39,453 nt of DNA, taken from assembly GCA_049653005.1 (NCBI GenBank), contig JBASFL010000024.1:1-39453 (forward strand). Direction: 5' to 3'. The notes below the pieces were generated by a model. That model was not told the DNA's origin. It saw only the letters and a program-made list of their open reading frames with translations, and did not search any database. Positions 1 through 7,279 of this stretch are shown here, one piece after another (position 1 is the first letter of the stretch; each line of letters opens with the position of its first letter). The stretch comes from UBA2334 sp049653005. GTDB lineage: Bacteria > Pseudomonadota > Gammaproteobacteria > Burkholderiales > Burkholderiaceae_C. A program made the translations under genes and the position numbers.

Positions 1-1
1 G

Positions 2-298
2 GACTGGGCCGCCTGGATGGCGGTGCGCAGCATCGCGGCCACCGTGGCGGCACAGCCCACGGCCAACCCGGTGGCCCACGCCCGCGCATTGCGCGGCGGC
101 CAGGTGGTGGTTGACGGCAGCAAAGGCCCCAGCCTGAGCTACCGCGCCTGGGACGGCCAGTTGCGCCAGCCCGTGTTTCTGAGCCACGTGGACGGCGTTG
201 CGGCCACCGCCCCCCTGGACGGCGTGCTGCACCCCACCGACGTTCTGGACACCCTGGGCGTGGACGCGGCCGAAACTGCGTGCAAACAGCGCCCCTGA
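2..298 (+). CDS. PQQ-dependent alcohol dehydrogenase-associated ABC substrate-binding protein, C-terminal end (5' truncated by window)
   Basis: The reading frame is open from the left edge and ends at TGA 296-298, so only about the last 98 residues are present. The end of the protein reads SYRAWDGQLRQPVFL, then a LDTLG motif and a closing Cys. I recognise this as the C-terminus of the periplasmic binding proteins that accompany PQQ alcohol dehydrogenase ABC transporters (the TIGR03863-like family). It would bind an unknown ligand in the periplasm for the permease encoded next. The family assignment is from memory of the conserved tail. The context (permease, SoxYZ-like carrier, quinoprotein dehydrogenase) agrees with it. 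The N-terminus and signal peptide lie outside the window. Confidence 0.7.
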   Translation, partial: DWAAWMAVRSIAATVAAQPTANPVAHARALRGGQVVVDGSKGPSLSYRAWDGQLRQPVFLSHVDGVAATAPLDGVLHPTDVLDTLGVDAAETACKQRP

Positions 299-339
299 CG
301 CCCCGCCCAGCCCCCCCACCGCCTGTTCCGCCCAAGCCC

Positions 340-1209
340 ATGAGCCTTGACACCCCCACCCCAGCGCTGCCCGTGACCCCGGTGGTCGATTGGCCCGCGC
401 CTTCGCTTTTTCAGCATCTTTTGCGTGCCTTGCGCTCTGTGGTCGGGCGTGAGGTGCTTCGGTTTTTGAAGCAACCATCGCGCCTCGGCTCGGCCCTGGT
501 GCGTCCCCTGCTGTGGCTGGTGGTGTTTTCGGCGGGGTTTCACAACGTGTTTGGCGTGGCCATCGTTCCGCCCTACGACACCTATGTGGACTACAAGGTC
601 TACATGCTGCCCGGCCTGTTGGGCATGGTGGCGCTGTTCAACGGCATGCAAAGCTCGTTGTCCATGGTGTTTGACCGCGAGATGGGCGTGATGCGCCTGC
701 TGCTCACCGCCCCCCTGGCGCGCGGCTGGCTGCTGGCGTTCAAGCTGCTGGCGGGCGCGTGTTTGTCGGTGCTGCAAATGGCGGTGTTTTTGCTGCTGGC
801 GCTGGCCACGGGGGTGGACGTTGCACCGGGCAGCCTGCCCGGCCTGGCGCTGGCCATGCTGGCAGCAGCGGTGATGCTGGCCGCCCTGGGGCTGGTGCTG
901 TCGGTGTACGTGCGGCAGCTGGAAAACTTCGCGGGCACCATGAACTTTGTGATTTTTCCCATGTTCTTCATCAGCCCCGCGCTGTACCCGCTGTGGAAGC
1001 TGGAAGAGTCGGGGGCGTGGTGGCTGCACCAGTTGGCCCAGGTCAACCCCTTTACGCACGCTGTGGAAATGCTGCGCTTTGCCTCGGTGGGGCAGTTCAG
1101 CCCGCTGGCCACCGGTGTGGTGGCCGGGTGCACGGTGGTGTTTTTTGTGCTGGCGCTGTGGGGCTATGACCCCCAGCGCGGCTGGATCAAACAAAAAGGC
1201 GGGGCCTGA
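340..1209 (+). CDS. ABC-2 type transporter permease of the PQQ alcohol dehydrogenase system (PedC-like)
   Basis: An integral membrane protein of about 289 residues with roughly six hydrophobic segments, for example around LLWLVVFSAGF, LSVLQMAVFLLLAL, LAMLAAAVMLAALGLVLSV and a last helix before the C-terminus. The motif FDREMGVMRLLLTAPL is the coupling region typical of ABC-2 export permeases, so export or surface modification is more likely than import. It follows the binding protein by 41 bases. An in-frame GTG at 280 would overlap that gene and add 20 Pro-rich residues; I prefer ATG 340, though neither start has a clear ribosome binding site. The partner ATPase is not in the window. Family: PedC-like permeases beside quinoprotein dehydrogenases; the substrate is unknown. 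Confidence 0.8.
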   Translation: MSLDTPTPALPVTPVVDWPAPSLFQHLLRALRSVVGREVLRFLKQPSRLGSALVRPLLWLVVFSAGFHNVFGVAIVPPYDTYVDYKVYMLPGLLGMVALFNGMQSSLSMVFDREMGVMRLLLTAPLARGWLLAFKLLAGACLSVLQMAVFLLLALATGVDVAPGSLPGLALAMLAAAVMLAALGLVLSVYVRQLENFAGTMNFVIFPMFFISPALYPLWKLEESGAWWLHQLAQVNPFTHAVEMLRFASVGQFSPLATGVVAGCTVVFFVLALWGYDPQRGWIKQKGGA

Positions 1210-1237
1210 AAAACACGCCCCCCGCAGGGAGACACAC

Positions 1238-2062
1238 ATGCACCCTTCATTCAACCGCCGCGAGGGCCTGGCGTGGGCCGCCGCCGCTTGTGTGCCCGCT
1301 TTTGCCCCTGGCGCGTGGGCGCAGGCCGCTGCTGCGGGTGACGACCTCACTGGCGGCGACCCCCAGGGCTCCATGCAATGGCCCACCTTGCGCCGCCAAT
1401 ACCTGGGTGACGCACCCATGCGCTTCACCGACGCCGTGGTGGTGCGCGGCCCCGCCTTTGCCGACGACGCCATGAACGTGCCCCTGCTGGTCAACGCCCG
1501 TGCGCTGGACGGCGTGGGCGGTGGGGTGGCCCGCATCCAGGTGGTGGTGGACCGCAACCCCGTGCGCGAGGTGCTGACGCTGGAGCCCGGCAAAGCCCTG
1601 CCCATGCTGGCGTGCCGCATCCGCATGGAGCAGGCCTCGCCCGTGCGCGCTTTTGTGCAAACCCGCGACGGCCACTGGCACGTGGGCAGCACCTGGGTCA
1701 AGGCGGCGGGCGGCGGGTGCACGGTGCCCGGCCTCACGCGGGCCGATGGCTCGTGGGCCCAAACGCTCAACCAGGTGCAGGCCAAGCTGTTCAACAACCC
1801 CATCGAGGGCAGCCGCCGCCTGCGCCTGCGGGTGATGCACCCCATGGACACCGGGCTGGTGGCAGGCGTGCCCGCCTTCCACATAGAACGCTTGCAAATG
1901 CTCGACGGCCTGGGCGAGGTGTGGTGGACGCTGCACCTGCACGAACCCGTGTCGGAAAACCCCATCCTCACGCTGGAGCTGCCCCCCCTGGGCGGGCAAG
2001 GCTTTCGCGTGGTGGGGCGCGACAACAACGGCAACCGCATCGACGCGGGGGTGCCGTCTTGA
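1238..2062 (+). CDS. Quinoprotein dehydrogenase-associated SoxYZ-like carrier protein
   Basis: This 274-residue protein starts at ATG 1238, preceded by an AGGGAGA ribosome binding site. Its N-terminus carries NRREGLAW followed by an Ala-rich hydrophobic stretch ending AWAQA, which fits a Tat or Sec signal. The mature part begins WPTLRRQYLGD and has a SoxY-like half followed by a SoxZ-like half (from about residue 175), matching the fused SoxYZ-like carriers found with PQQ dehydrogenases (TIGR04557-like, from memory). A Gly-Gly-Gly-Cys motif at about residues 158-161 recalls the SoxY swinging-arm cysteine, but here it is internal because of the fusion. It probably acts in the periplasm, presumably carrying something covalently for the dehydrogenase system. 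The next gene overlaps its stop codon, so the two are translationally coupled. Confidence 0.8.
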   Translation: MHPSFNRREGLAWAAAACVPAFAPGAWAQAAAAGDDLTGGDPQGSMQWPTLRRQYLGDAPMRFTDAVVVRGPAFADDAMNVPLLVNARALDGVGGGVARIQVVVDRNPVREVLTLEPGKALPMLACRIRMEQASPVRAFVQTRDGHWHVGSTWVKAAGGGCTVPGLTRADGSWAQTLNQVQAKLFNNPIEGSRRLRLRVMHPMDTGLVAGVPAFHIERLQMLDGLGEVWWTLHLHEPVSENPILTLELPPLGGQGFRVVGRDNNGNRIDAGVPS

Positions 2063-3036
2063 GCCCCGTTGCCCGCGCCACGCCCCGTTGGGCCGTGCAC
2101 GCGGTGGCCGCTGCGGTGCTGTGGCTGGGCGGTGCTGCGCTGGCCCAGCCCGCCACGCTGGACTACGGTTTGCGCCCGCGCGAATTGGCCCCGGGCCACT
2201 GGGTGATCGAGGGCGCGGTGGACGACTTTGGGCGGCACAACGGCTGCAACATCATCAACACCGCGTTTGTGCAGACCGACGCGGGGGCCGTGGTCATCAA
2301 CACCGGGCCGTCGCGCCTGTACGGCGAGCAGCAGCGGCGGGCGGTGGAACGGGCGCTGCGGGCCGCGCCGGTGGCACAGGTGCTGAACCTCAACCTGCAC
2401 CCCGACTATTTCTTTGGCAACCAGGCCTGGGCCGGTGTGCCCACGCGGGCGCTGGCAGGCACCGTGGCCGGGGCCAAAGCCGAAGGCGCCGCCTATGCCG
2501 ACAACCTTTACCGCCTGTGCGGCGACTGGATGAAGGGCACCGAATCCACCCCGGCCGCCGCTGACATTGCGCCGCAAGAATGGAAGGTGGGCGACCGCAC
2601 CCTGTGGTTGCGCCGCCTGAGCGGCCACACCGCCGACGACCTGGTGGTGCTCGACCCCGCCGCGGGCGTGGCCTACGTGGGGGGCCTGGTGTTCATGGAC
2701 CGCGTACCCACCACGCCCCACGCCGACTTTGCCCGCTGGCTCGCCAGCCTGGACGTGCTGGAGCGCTGGCTGACCGAGGGCCGCTACCGCTGGGTGGTGC
2801 CCAGCCACGGGCCGGTGCACAGCGGTTTGGCCGGGTTGCAACAAACCCGCGCCTGGCTGACCTGGCTGACCGCAGCCATGCAAACCAGCGCCGAGCAGGG
2901 GCTGGATTTGGGCGAGGTGCTGCACACCCTGGCCGTGCCACCCGCCTTTGCCCACTGGGCGGCACAGCCCGCCGAGCTGCACCGCAGCCTCACCCAGTGG
3001 TACCCCCAGTACGAGCGGCGCGCCTTGGCCAAGTGA
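2059..3036 (+). CDS. Quinoprotein relay system zinc metallohydrolase 1-like protein (metallo-beta-lactamase fold, SoxH-related)
   Basis: A 325-residue secreted protein with a signal peptide (hydrophobic AAAVLWLGGAALAQ). The start is taken as TTG 2059 overlapping the TGA of the carrier gene, with GGGGGTG just upstream; GTG 2095 is an alternative. The metallo-beta-lactamase fold is visible in NTAFVQTDAGAVVINTGPS, GNQAWAG, SGHTADDLVVLDP and VVPSHGPVH. The usual HxHxDH metal motif reads N-L-H-P-D-Y, and the bridging Asp before the LVF strand is Gly, so binuclear zinc chemistry is doubtful. Proteins of this type (TIGR04558-like, from memory) occur with SoxYZ-like carriers beside PQQ dehydrogenases; their reaction is not established to my knowledge. 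It forms one unit with the preceding gene. Confidence 0.75.
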   Translation: MSPVARATPRWAVHAVAAAVLWLGGAALAQPATLDYGLRPRELAPGHWVIEGAVDDFGRHNGCNIINTAFVQTDAGAVVINTGPSRLYGEQQRRAVERALRAAPVAQVLNLNLHPDYFFGNQAWAGVPTRALAGTVAGAKAEGAAYADNLYRLCGDWMKGTESTPAAADIAPQEWKVGDRTLWLRRLSGHTADDLVVLDPAAGVAYVGGLVFMDRVPTTPHADFARWLASLDVLERWLTEGRYRWVVPSHGPVHSGLAGLQQTRAWLTWLTAAMQTSAEQGLDLGEVLHTLAVPPAFAHWAAQPAELHRSLTQWYPQYERRALAK

Positions 3037-3082
3037 GGCCGTTTGCCTGTTCCGGTTGGGTGTGACAGGTGTGTGCAGCGGT

Positions 3083-3099
3083 TGTCACAGTTTTGAACA
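3083..3099. promoter_or_regulatory. Putative activator binding site (17-bp dyad, copy 1)
   Basis: TGTCACAGTTTTGAACA reads on the other strand as TGTTCAAAACTGTGACA. It differs at only two positions from copy 2 at 9265-9281 and also matches copy 3 at 12720-12736. It lies about 110-120 bases upstream of the -24/-12 element at 3205-3220, a normal distance for a sigma-54 enhancer. Extra TGTGACA (3061-3067) and GTGTCAC (3100-3106) half sites flank it. I infer that the AcoR-like activator encoded at 10338-12446 binds here. Confidence 0.6.
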
Positions 3100-3204
3100 G
3101 TGTCACGGGCTGCCCTAGCACAACAGTCAGGTTCGGAGTGGGGTAGGGGGTATTTGGCGGGCCGTTTGGGGGTGTTTGGGCCGTGTTTCAGGGCGTTTTG
3201 GGCT

Positions 3205-3220
3205 TGGCACAGATGTTGCC
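3205..3220 (+). promoter_or_regulatory. Sigma-54 (-24/-12) promoter of the PQQ alcohol dehydrogenase
   Basis: TTGGCACAGATGTTGC has the invariant GG (3206-3207) and GC (3218-3219) exactly ten bases apart and is close to the consensus TGGCAC-N5-TTGC. It lies about 100 bases upstream of the GTG start of the dehydrogenase, and enhancer-like dyads lie further upstream. Confidence 0.75.
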
Positions 3221-3322
3221 CAGTAAGGGTGTGCAGCGGGGGATTGATCCCCTTTTGCCACACCCACTGCCCGGCCACGACCGGCGGCAGCCATCCCACT
3301 TCAGACACGCAGGAGACGACCC

Positions 3323-5062
3323 GTGACACCCACTTTCAAACGCAAATTGCTTGGCCTTTTGGTCATGGTGGCCGCAGGCCAGATGGCCACACAGGCCACC
3401 GCCCAGGTGACCGACGCCATGATTGCCGACGATGCCAACACCCCCGACAACGTGCTCAGCTGGGGCATGGGCACACAGGGGCAACGCCACTCCACCCTGA
3501 CGGGTGTGAACGCCGGCAACATCAACAAGCTGGTGCCCGTGTGGTCCATGTCGTTCGGGGGTGAAAAGCAGCGCGGCCAGCAGTCGCAGCCGCTGGTCAA
3601 CAACGGCAAGATGTTTGTCACCGCGTCTTACTCGCGCATTTACGCGCTGGACAGCAAAACCGGCAAAAAACTCTGGAAGTACGAACACCGCCTGCCCGAA
3701 GGCATCATGCCTTGCTGCGACGTGATCAACCGCGGTGCCGCGCTGTATGACAACCTGGTGATCTTCGGCACGCTCGACGCCCAGCTGGTGGCCCTGGACC
3801 AGAACACCGGCAAGGTGGTGTGGCGCGAGAAGATCGACGACTACTCTGCCGGCTACAGCTACACCGCCGCGCCGCTGATCGCCGAAGGCCTGCTGATGAC
3901 CGGCGTCTCCGGTGGCGAGTTTGGTGTGATCGGCCGCGTGGAAGCCCGCGACCCCAAAACCGGCAAGATGGTCTGGAGCCGCCCCGTGGTCGAAGGCCAC
4001 ATGGGCTACAAAGACGGCAAAGAAAACGGCATCACCGGCACCACCAACGCCAGCTGGCCCGGTGACACCTGGAAAACCGGTGGCGCCGCCACCTGGTTGG
4101 GCGGCACCTACGACGCCAAAACCGGCCTGGCCTACTTCGGCACCGGCAACCCCGGCCCCTGGAACAGCCATGTGCGCAAGGGCGACAACCTCTACTCTGC
4201 CTCCACTGTTGCCATCGACGTGAAAACCGGCCAGATCAAGTGGCACTACCAAAGCACCCCCAACGACGGCTGGGACTACGACGGTGTGAACGAATTCATC
4301 ACCTTCGACATGGACGGCAAACGCGTGGGCGCCAAGGCCGACCGCAACGGCTTCTTCTACGTGAACGACGCCGCCAGCGGCAAACTGCTGAACGCCTTCC
4401 CCTTCGTGAAGAAAGTCACCTGGGCCACCGGCATTGACCTGAAAACCGGCCGTCCCAACTTCGACCCCGCCAACCGCCCTGGCGACCCCACCGCCGCCGG
4501 TGGCGACGGCACCAAAGGCAAATCGGTGTTCTCAGCCCCCGGCTTCCTGGGTGGCAAGAACCAGATGCCCATGGCCTACAGCCCCAAAACAGGCCTGTTC
4601 TACGTGCCCACCAACGAATGGGGCATGGAAATCTGGAACGAACCCATCACCTACAAAAAAGGCGCTGCTTACCTGGGCGCTGGCTTCACCATCAAGCCTT
4701 TGTTTGACGACCACATTGGCTCTCTGCGCGCCATCAACCCCAAAACCGGCAAGGTCGAGTGGGAAGTCAAAAACGAAGCCCCGCTGTGGGGTGGCGTGAT
4801 GACCGCGGGCGACCTGGTGTTCTGGGGCACGCCCGAGGGCTACCTGAAAGCCGCCGACGCCAAAACCGGCAAGGTGGTGTGGCAGTTCCAGACCGGCTCT
4901 GGCGTGGTGGCACCTCCCATCACCTGGACCGAAGGCGGCGTGCAATACATCAGCGTGGTGTCCGGCTGGGGCGGTGCTGTGCCCCTGTGGGGCGGTGAAG
5001 TGGCCAAAAAGGTCAACTTCCTGGAGCAGGGCGGTTCCGTGTGGACCTTCAAGGTGCTCTGA
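3323..5062 (+). CDS. PQQ-dependent alcohol dehydrogenase, predicted lanthanide-dependent (ExaF/PedH-like)
   Basis: A periplasmic eight-bladed quinoprotein of 579 residues that oxidises alcohols to aldehydes and passes electrons to cytochrome c. The start is GTG 3323 with AGGAGA upstream, followed by a signal peptide ending ATAQ. Repeated blade motifs such as LDSKTGKKLWKYE and NPKTGKVEWEV run through the sequence. The adjacent disulfide pair is Cys131-Cys132; the metal/PQQ ligands are Glu199 (SGGEFG), Asn276 (TGNPGPWN) and Asp318. Asp318 is followed by Tyr-Asp320, giving the DYD motif. In this family the second Asp marks lanthanide (XoxF, ExaF, PedH) rather than calcium enzymes. Length is normal. 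Lack of a strict methanol dehydrogenase context and the PedF-type cytochrome suggest ethanol or longer/aromatic alcohols, but the substrate is not readable from sequence. Confidence 0.92.
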   Translation: MTPTFKRKLLGLLVMVAAGQMATQATAQVTDAMIADDANTPDNVLSWGMGTQGQRHSTLTGVNAGNINKLVPVWSMSFGGEKQRGQQSQPLVNNGKMFVTASYSRIYALDSKTGKKLWKYEHRLPEGIMPCCDVINRGAALYDNLVIFGTLDAQLVALDQNTGKVVWREKIDDYSAGYSYTAAPLIAEGLLMTGVSGGEFGVIGRVEARDPKTGKMVWSRPVVEGHMGYKDGKENGITGTTNASWPGDTWKTGGAATWLGGTYDAKTGLAYFGTGNPGPWNSHVRKGDNLYSASTVAIDVKTGQIKWHYQSTPNDGWDYDGVNEFITFDMDGKRVGAKADRNGFFYVNDAASGKLLNAFPFVKKVTWATGIDLKTGRPNFDPANRPGDPTAAGGDGTKGKSVFSAPGFLGGKNQMPMAYSPKTGLFYVPTNEWGMEIWNEPITYKKGAAYLGAGFTIKPLFDDHIGSLRAINPKTGKVEWEVKNEAPLWGGVMTAGDLVFWGTPEGYLKAADAKTGKVVWQFQTGSGVVAPPITWTEGGVQYISVVSGWGGAVPLWGGEVAKKVNFLEQGGSVWTFKVL

Positions 5063-5130
5063 CGCTTGACTGAACCCCGTGGCCCGGTGCGCACGGCGCG
5101 CTGGGCCACGTTCTCCCCCGAAAGACGACG

Positions 5131-5454
5131 ATGAAAACCCGAGTTTTGCTGGCCCTGGCACTGTGTGCCGGCCTGTCGGCGGCACACGCCAAAGACGACA
5201 AAGAAATCAACGACCTGCTCAAGGCCAGCGGCTGCACCGCGTGCCATGCCATGGATGAAAAAGTGGTGGGCCCCGCCTTCAAGGCCATTGCCGCCAAATA
5301 CGCCGGGCAGTCGGACGCCGTGGACTCCCTGGTGCAGAGCGTGCGCAACGGCTCGCGCGGCAAGTGGGGCCGCATTCCCATGCCCCCGCACGCCAGCCTG
5401 AGCAACGACGACCTGAAAAAGCTCTCGACCTGGGTGATGGCGCAAAAGCCCTGA
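5131..5454 (+). CDS. Class I cytochrome c (c551/c552-like)
   Basis: A 107-residue protein with a clear Sec signal (KTRVLLALALCAGLSAAHA), the heme motif CTACH at about residues 36-40 and a distal Met in IPMPPH near residue 87. Size and spacing fit a small soluble monoheme c551-type cytochrome. It starts 68 bases after the dehydrogenase and is probably in the same transcript. It would be a natural periplasmic electron acceptor for the quinoprotein or for its partner cytochrome. The partner is inferred from position only. Confidence 0.85.
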   Translation: MKTRVLLALALCAGLSAAHAKDDKEINDLLKASGCTACHAMDEKVVGPAFKAIAAKYAGQSDAVDSLVQSVRNGSRGKWGRIPMPPHASLSNDDLKKLSTWVMAQKP

Positions 5455-5502
5455 AGGCCCCCCGTTTCCCGACCCACCCCGAAGCCCACCCCCATACCCC
5501 CT

Positions 5503-5892
5503 ATGTCACACACCACACTTCTCCGCGGCGCAGCCGCTTTGGCCCTGGCCCTGAGCGCGGCGGTGTGCAGCGCGCAGACCGCTTCTGTGGAGGACGCTGC
5601 CAAAAAAATCGCGGCCAACGCGGGCTGCTTCACCTGCCACACCGTCACCCACCAAGACAGCAAAGACGGCAAGCTGCCCGTGGGCCCTGCATGGGCCGAC
5701 GTGGCCAAGCAATACGGCGGCAAACCCGGTGCTGCCGAGTTTTTGACCCGCGTGGTGCTGGAAGGCTCCAACCCCTACGCCAGCCACTGGAAAAACCAGG
5801 CCGCCGGCATTGCCATGCCCCCCAATGCGGTGGCCATCAGCGAGTCCGATGCGCGCCAGGTGGTGTATTGGATTTTGTCGCTGAAGAAGTGA
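5503..5892 (+). CDS. Class I cytochrome c
   Basis: A 129-residue secreted monoheme cytochrome. It has a signal peptide ending VCSAQ, the heme motif CFTCH at about residues 42-46 and a Met ligand in IAMPPN near residue 104. It is similar in plan to the preceding cytochrome but has a longer loop after the heme motif (HQDSKDGKLPVGP), so the pair is not a recent exact duplication. It starts 48 bases after the first cytochrome and is followed after 3 bases by the next gene, so all are likely cotranscribed with the dehydrogenase. Confidence 0.85.
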   Translation: MSHTTLLRGAAALALALSAAVCSAQTASVEDAAKKIAANAGCFTCHTVTHQDSKDGKLPVGPAWADVAKQYGGKPGAAEFLTRVVLEGSNPYASHWKNQAAGIAMPPNAVAISESDARQVVYWILSLKK

Positions 5893-5895
5893 GCC

Positions 5896-6486
5896 ATGAC
5901 ACGCACCCACGCCTGGGCCGCTGCTGCGCTGTGGGCGTGCGGCGTGGCGTGGCTGCCCACCGCTGCGGCGTTTGATTTCAGCGGTGACAAAGCCCTGGTG
6001 GCCCGTTTCCGCGACGGCGGGCAACTGCCGCTGGGCCGCGTGTTTTTTACCCCCGCGCCCACCCCAACGCCTGGGCGTGAACCCCAGGCGGCCACGTTCA
6101 AAGTGCTGCTGGACACCACCGCGTTGACAGACCACTTTCTGTCCATGCGCGAGTTCAAATGCCTGCCCGGTGGCACCGAAATCACCTGCGTGGTGCCTTA
6201 CCCCTACGCCCACCCCGGCACCGCTGCCCCCGGCCAGCTGGCCTGGCTGGAGCACAACCTGCTGTTCCTGTTCAAGCAGCCAGCGGACTTCGGCGCCAAG
6301 CTGTGGAACGGCGTGATCTTCAAATTCACCGAAACCCCCACCGCGCTGGTGGGGCGGCCCCAGGCCGTGGACCTGAACGCCGTCAGCGCCCCGCCGGAGC
6401 GTCTGGACGAGCCGCCCTACACCGACATGGACCGCACCGATTTCCCCGCCGGTGCACGCTGGGTGACCGAGCTGCGCATCGAATAG
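5896..6486 (+). CDS. Periplasmic protein of unknown function in the quinoprotein operon
   Basis: A 196-residue protein with an N-terminal hydrophobic signal ending in an Ala-rich stretch (LPTAAAFDF). The mature part has two Cys residues (FKCLPGGTEITCVV), which could form a disulfide, and no cofactor motif I recognise. It starts three bases after the cytochrome stop, so it is almost certainly part of the dehydrogenase operon. A role as accessory factor of periplasmic electron transfer is only a guess from position. The stop codon lies in the loop of a strong hairpin (6467-6496). Confidence 0.6.
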   Translation: MTRTHAWAAAALWACGVAWLPTAAAFDFSGDKALVARFRDGGQLPLGRVFFTPAPTPTPGREPQAATFKVLLDTTALTDHFLSMREFKCLPGGTEITCVVPYPYAHPGTAAPGQLAWLEHNLLFLFKQPADFGAKLWNGVIFKFTETPTALVGRPQAVDLNAVSAPPERLDEPPYTDMDRTDFPAGARWVTELRIE

Positions 6487-6496
6487 CGCAGCTCGG
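6467..6496. terminator. Hairpin between convergent operons, likely bidirectional terminator
   Basis: CCGAGCTGCGC (6467-6477) and GCGCAGCTCGG (6486-6496) form a perfect 11-bp stem with an 8-base loop that contains most of the stop codon of the upstream gene. It separates the rightward dehydrogenase operon from the leftward lipoprotein operon ending at 6503. There is no clear T-run, so it may be Rho-assisted or act as an mRNA 3' stabiliser. Confidence 0.5.
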
Positions 6497-6502
6497 GTGT
6501 GC

Positions 6503-7279
6503 TCAGTGGTCCCACTCAGCGGTCAGCTTGCCGCCAGTCATGAAGCCTTTGGGCACGGTCTCTTCGCGTTCGAACTTCACCAGCCCCACACCCTGGCAGT
6601 ACCACTCGCGGCCCACCAGCGGCACGTTGGTGAAGCCGTTCACCGGGTCGGTGTACAGGTTCAGCTCGGCACGGCCCACCACCCGCAGGCAGGGGTGGTG
6701 TGTGCCTTGGGGGGTGGTCACGGTGTCGTCCACCGCCTCGATGCGCCAGGTCATGTGCACCTTGTGTGTGTGCTTGAGTTCGCGCGGGTGTTCGTTTTTG
6801 CGTTGCAGCAAATAGGGCACGGTGGGGGTGGTCCACTCGGTGCCCACGGTGTAGGGCGCCTTCAGCACCCAGCGCGGTTCGGGGTCTTCGGTGGGGGCCT
6901 CGTCGATGTCGGTGCGCTGGGCCACGCGGCGGATGCCAGTGTCGTCGCGCTTCAAATAAAAGGTCACGCCCTCGGAGTGGCGCCGGGTCCACACCGTGTC
7001 GCCGTTGAGCTGGGTGCTGCCCTCGGTGGCCACCGTCCAGCTTTGCGCGGGGGCCGCGCCGTCAGGCCCGTCTTCGCTGCCGGTCACGGTGACGCGGTAG
7101 GTTTGGCTGTGCCCTTTGTCCAGCGGCAGCCAGGCGCTGCTGCTGGGCGGGCCGCACCCGGCCAGCAACGCGGCCGCCCACACCACACACCGGCTGGGTG
7201 AGAAGGCATTTTTCAAGAAAAAATGGCACCCAGCGCTTGTTGGTATTGCGTTTGTAGCTATTGATATTTTTGCCATCAT
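6503..7279 (-). CDS. Putative lipoprotein, last gene of the MotA/ExbD-like operon
   Basis: A 258-residue predicted lipoprotein with lipobox LLAGC at about residues 38-42. The start ATG 7279 overlaps the stop of the preceding gene (ATGA), indicating coupling. The first 35 or so residues are encoded largely by a short interspersed repeat (7208-7275), so the native signal peptide may once have been different; a downstream GTG just before VWAAALLAGC is a possible alternative start. The mature part is beta-rich with several Trp and charged residues and ends KLTAEWDH; I recognise no enzyme motif. It is the fourth gene of an operon with a proton-channel pair, and an outer-membrane or periplasmic partner role is inferred. 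Confidence 0.65.
   Translation of the reverse strand: MMAKISIATNAIPTSAGCHFFLKNAFSPSRCVVWAAALLAGCGPPSSSAWLPLDKGHSQTYRVTVTGSEDGPDGAAPAQSWTVATEGSTQLNGDTVWTRRHSEGVTFYLKRDDTGIRRVAQRTDIDEAPTEDPEPRWVLKAPYTVGTEWTTPTVPYLLQRKNEHPRELKHTHKVHMTWRIEAVDDTVTTPQGTHHPCLRVVGRAELNLYTDPVNGFTNVPLVGREWYCQGVGLVKFEREETVPKGFMTGGKLTAEWDH
7208..7275. repeat. Comamonadaceae-type short interspersed repeat, copy A
   Basis: The segment with cores CAGCGCTTG and TAGCTATTGAT matches copies B (32941-32990) and C (35750-35800) in the order of its core blocks. I recall such AGCGCTT...AGCTAT elements as abundant in Comamonadaceae genomes. Here it covers the start region of the lipoprotein gene and so supplies coding sequence. Confidence 0.6.

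Noticed and set aside
139..2982. A 947-codon open frame on the minus strand
   Set aside because: It is a shadow of high-GC codon usage opposite four well-supported rightward genes; the protein is Gln/His/Gly-rich with no domain.
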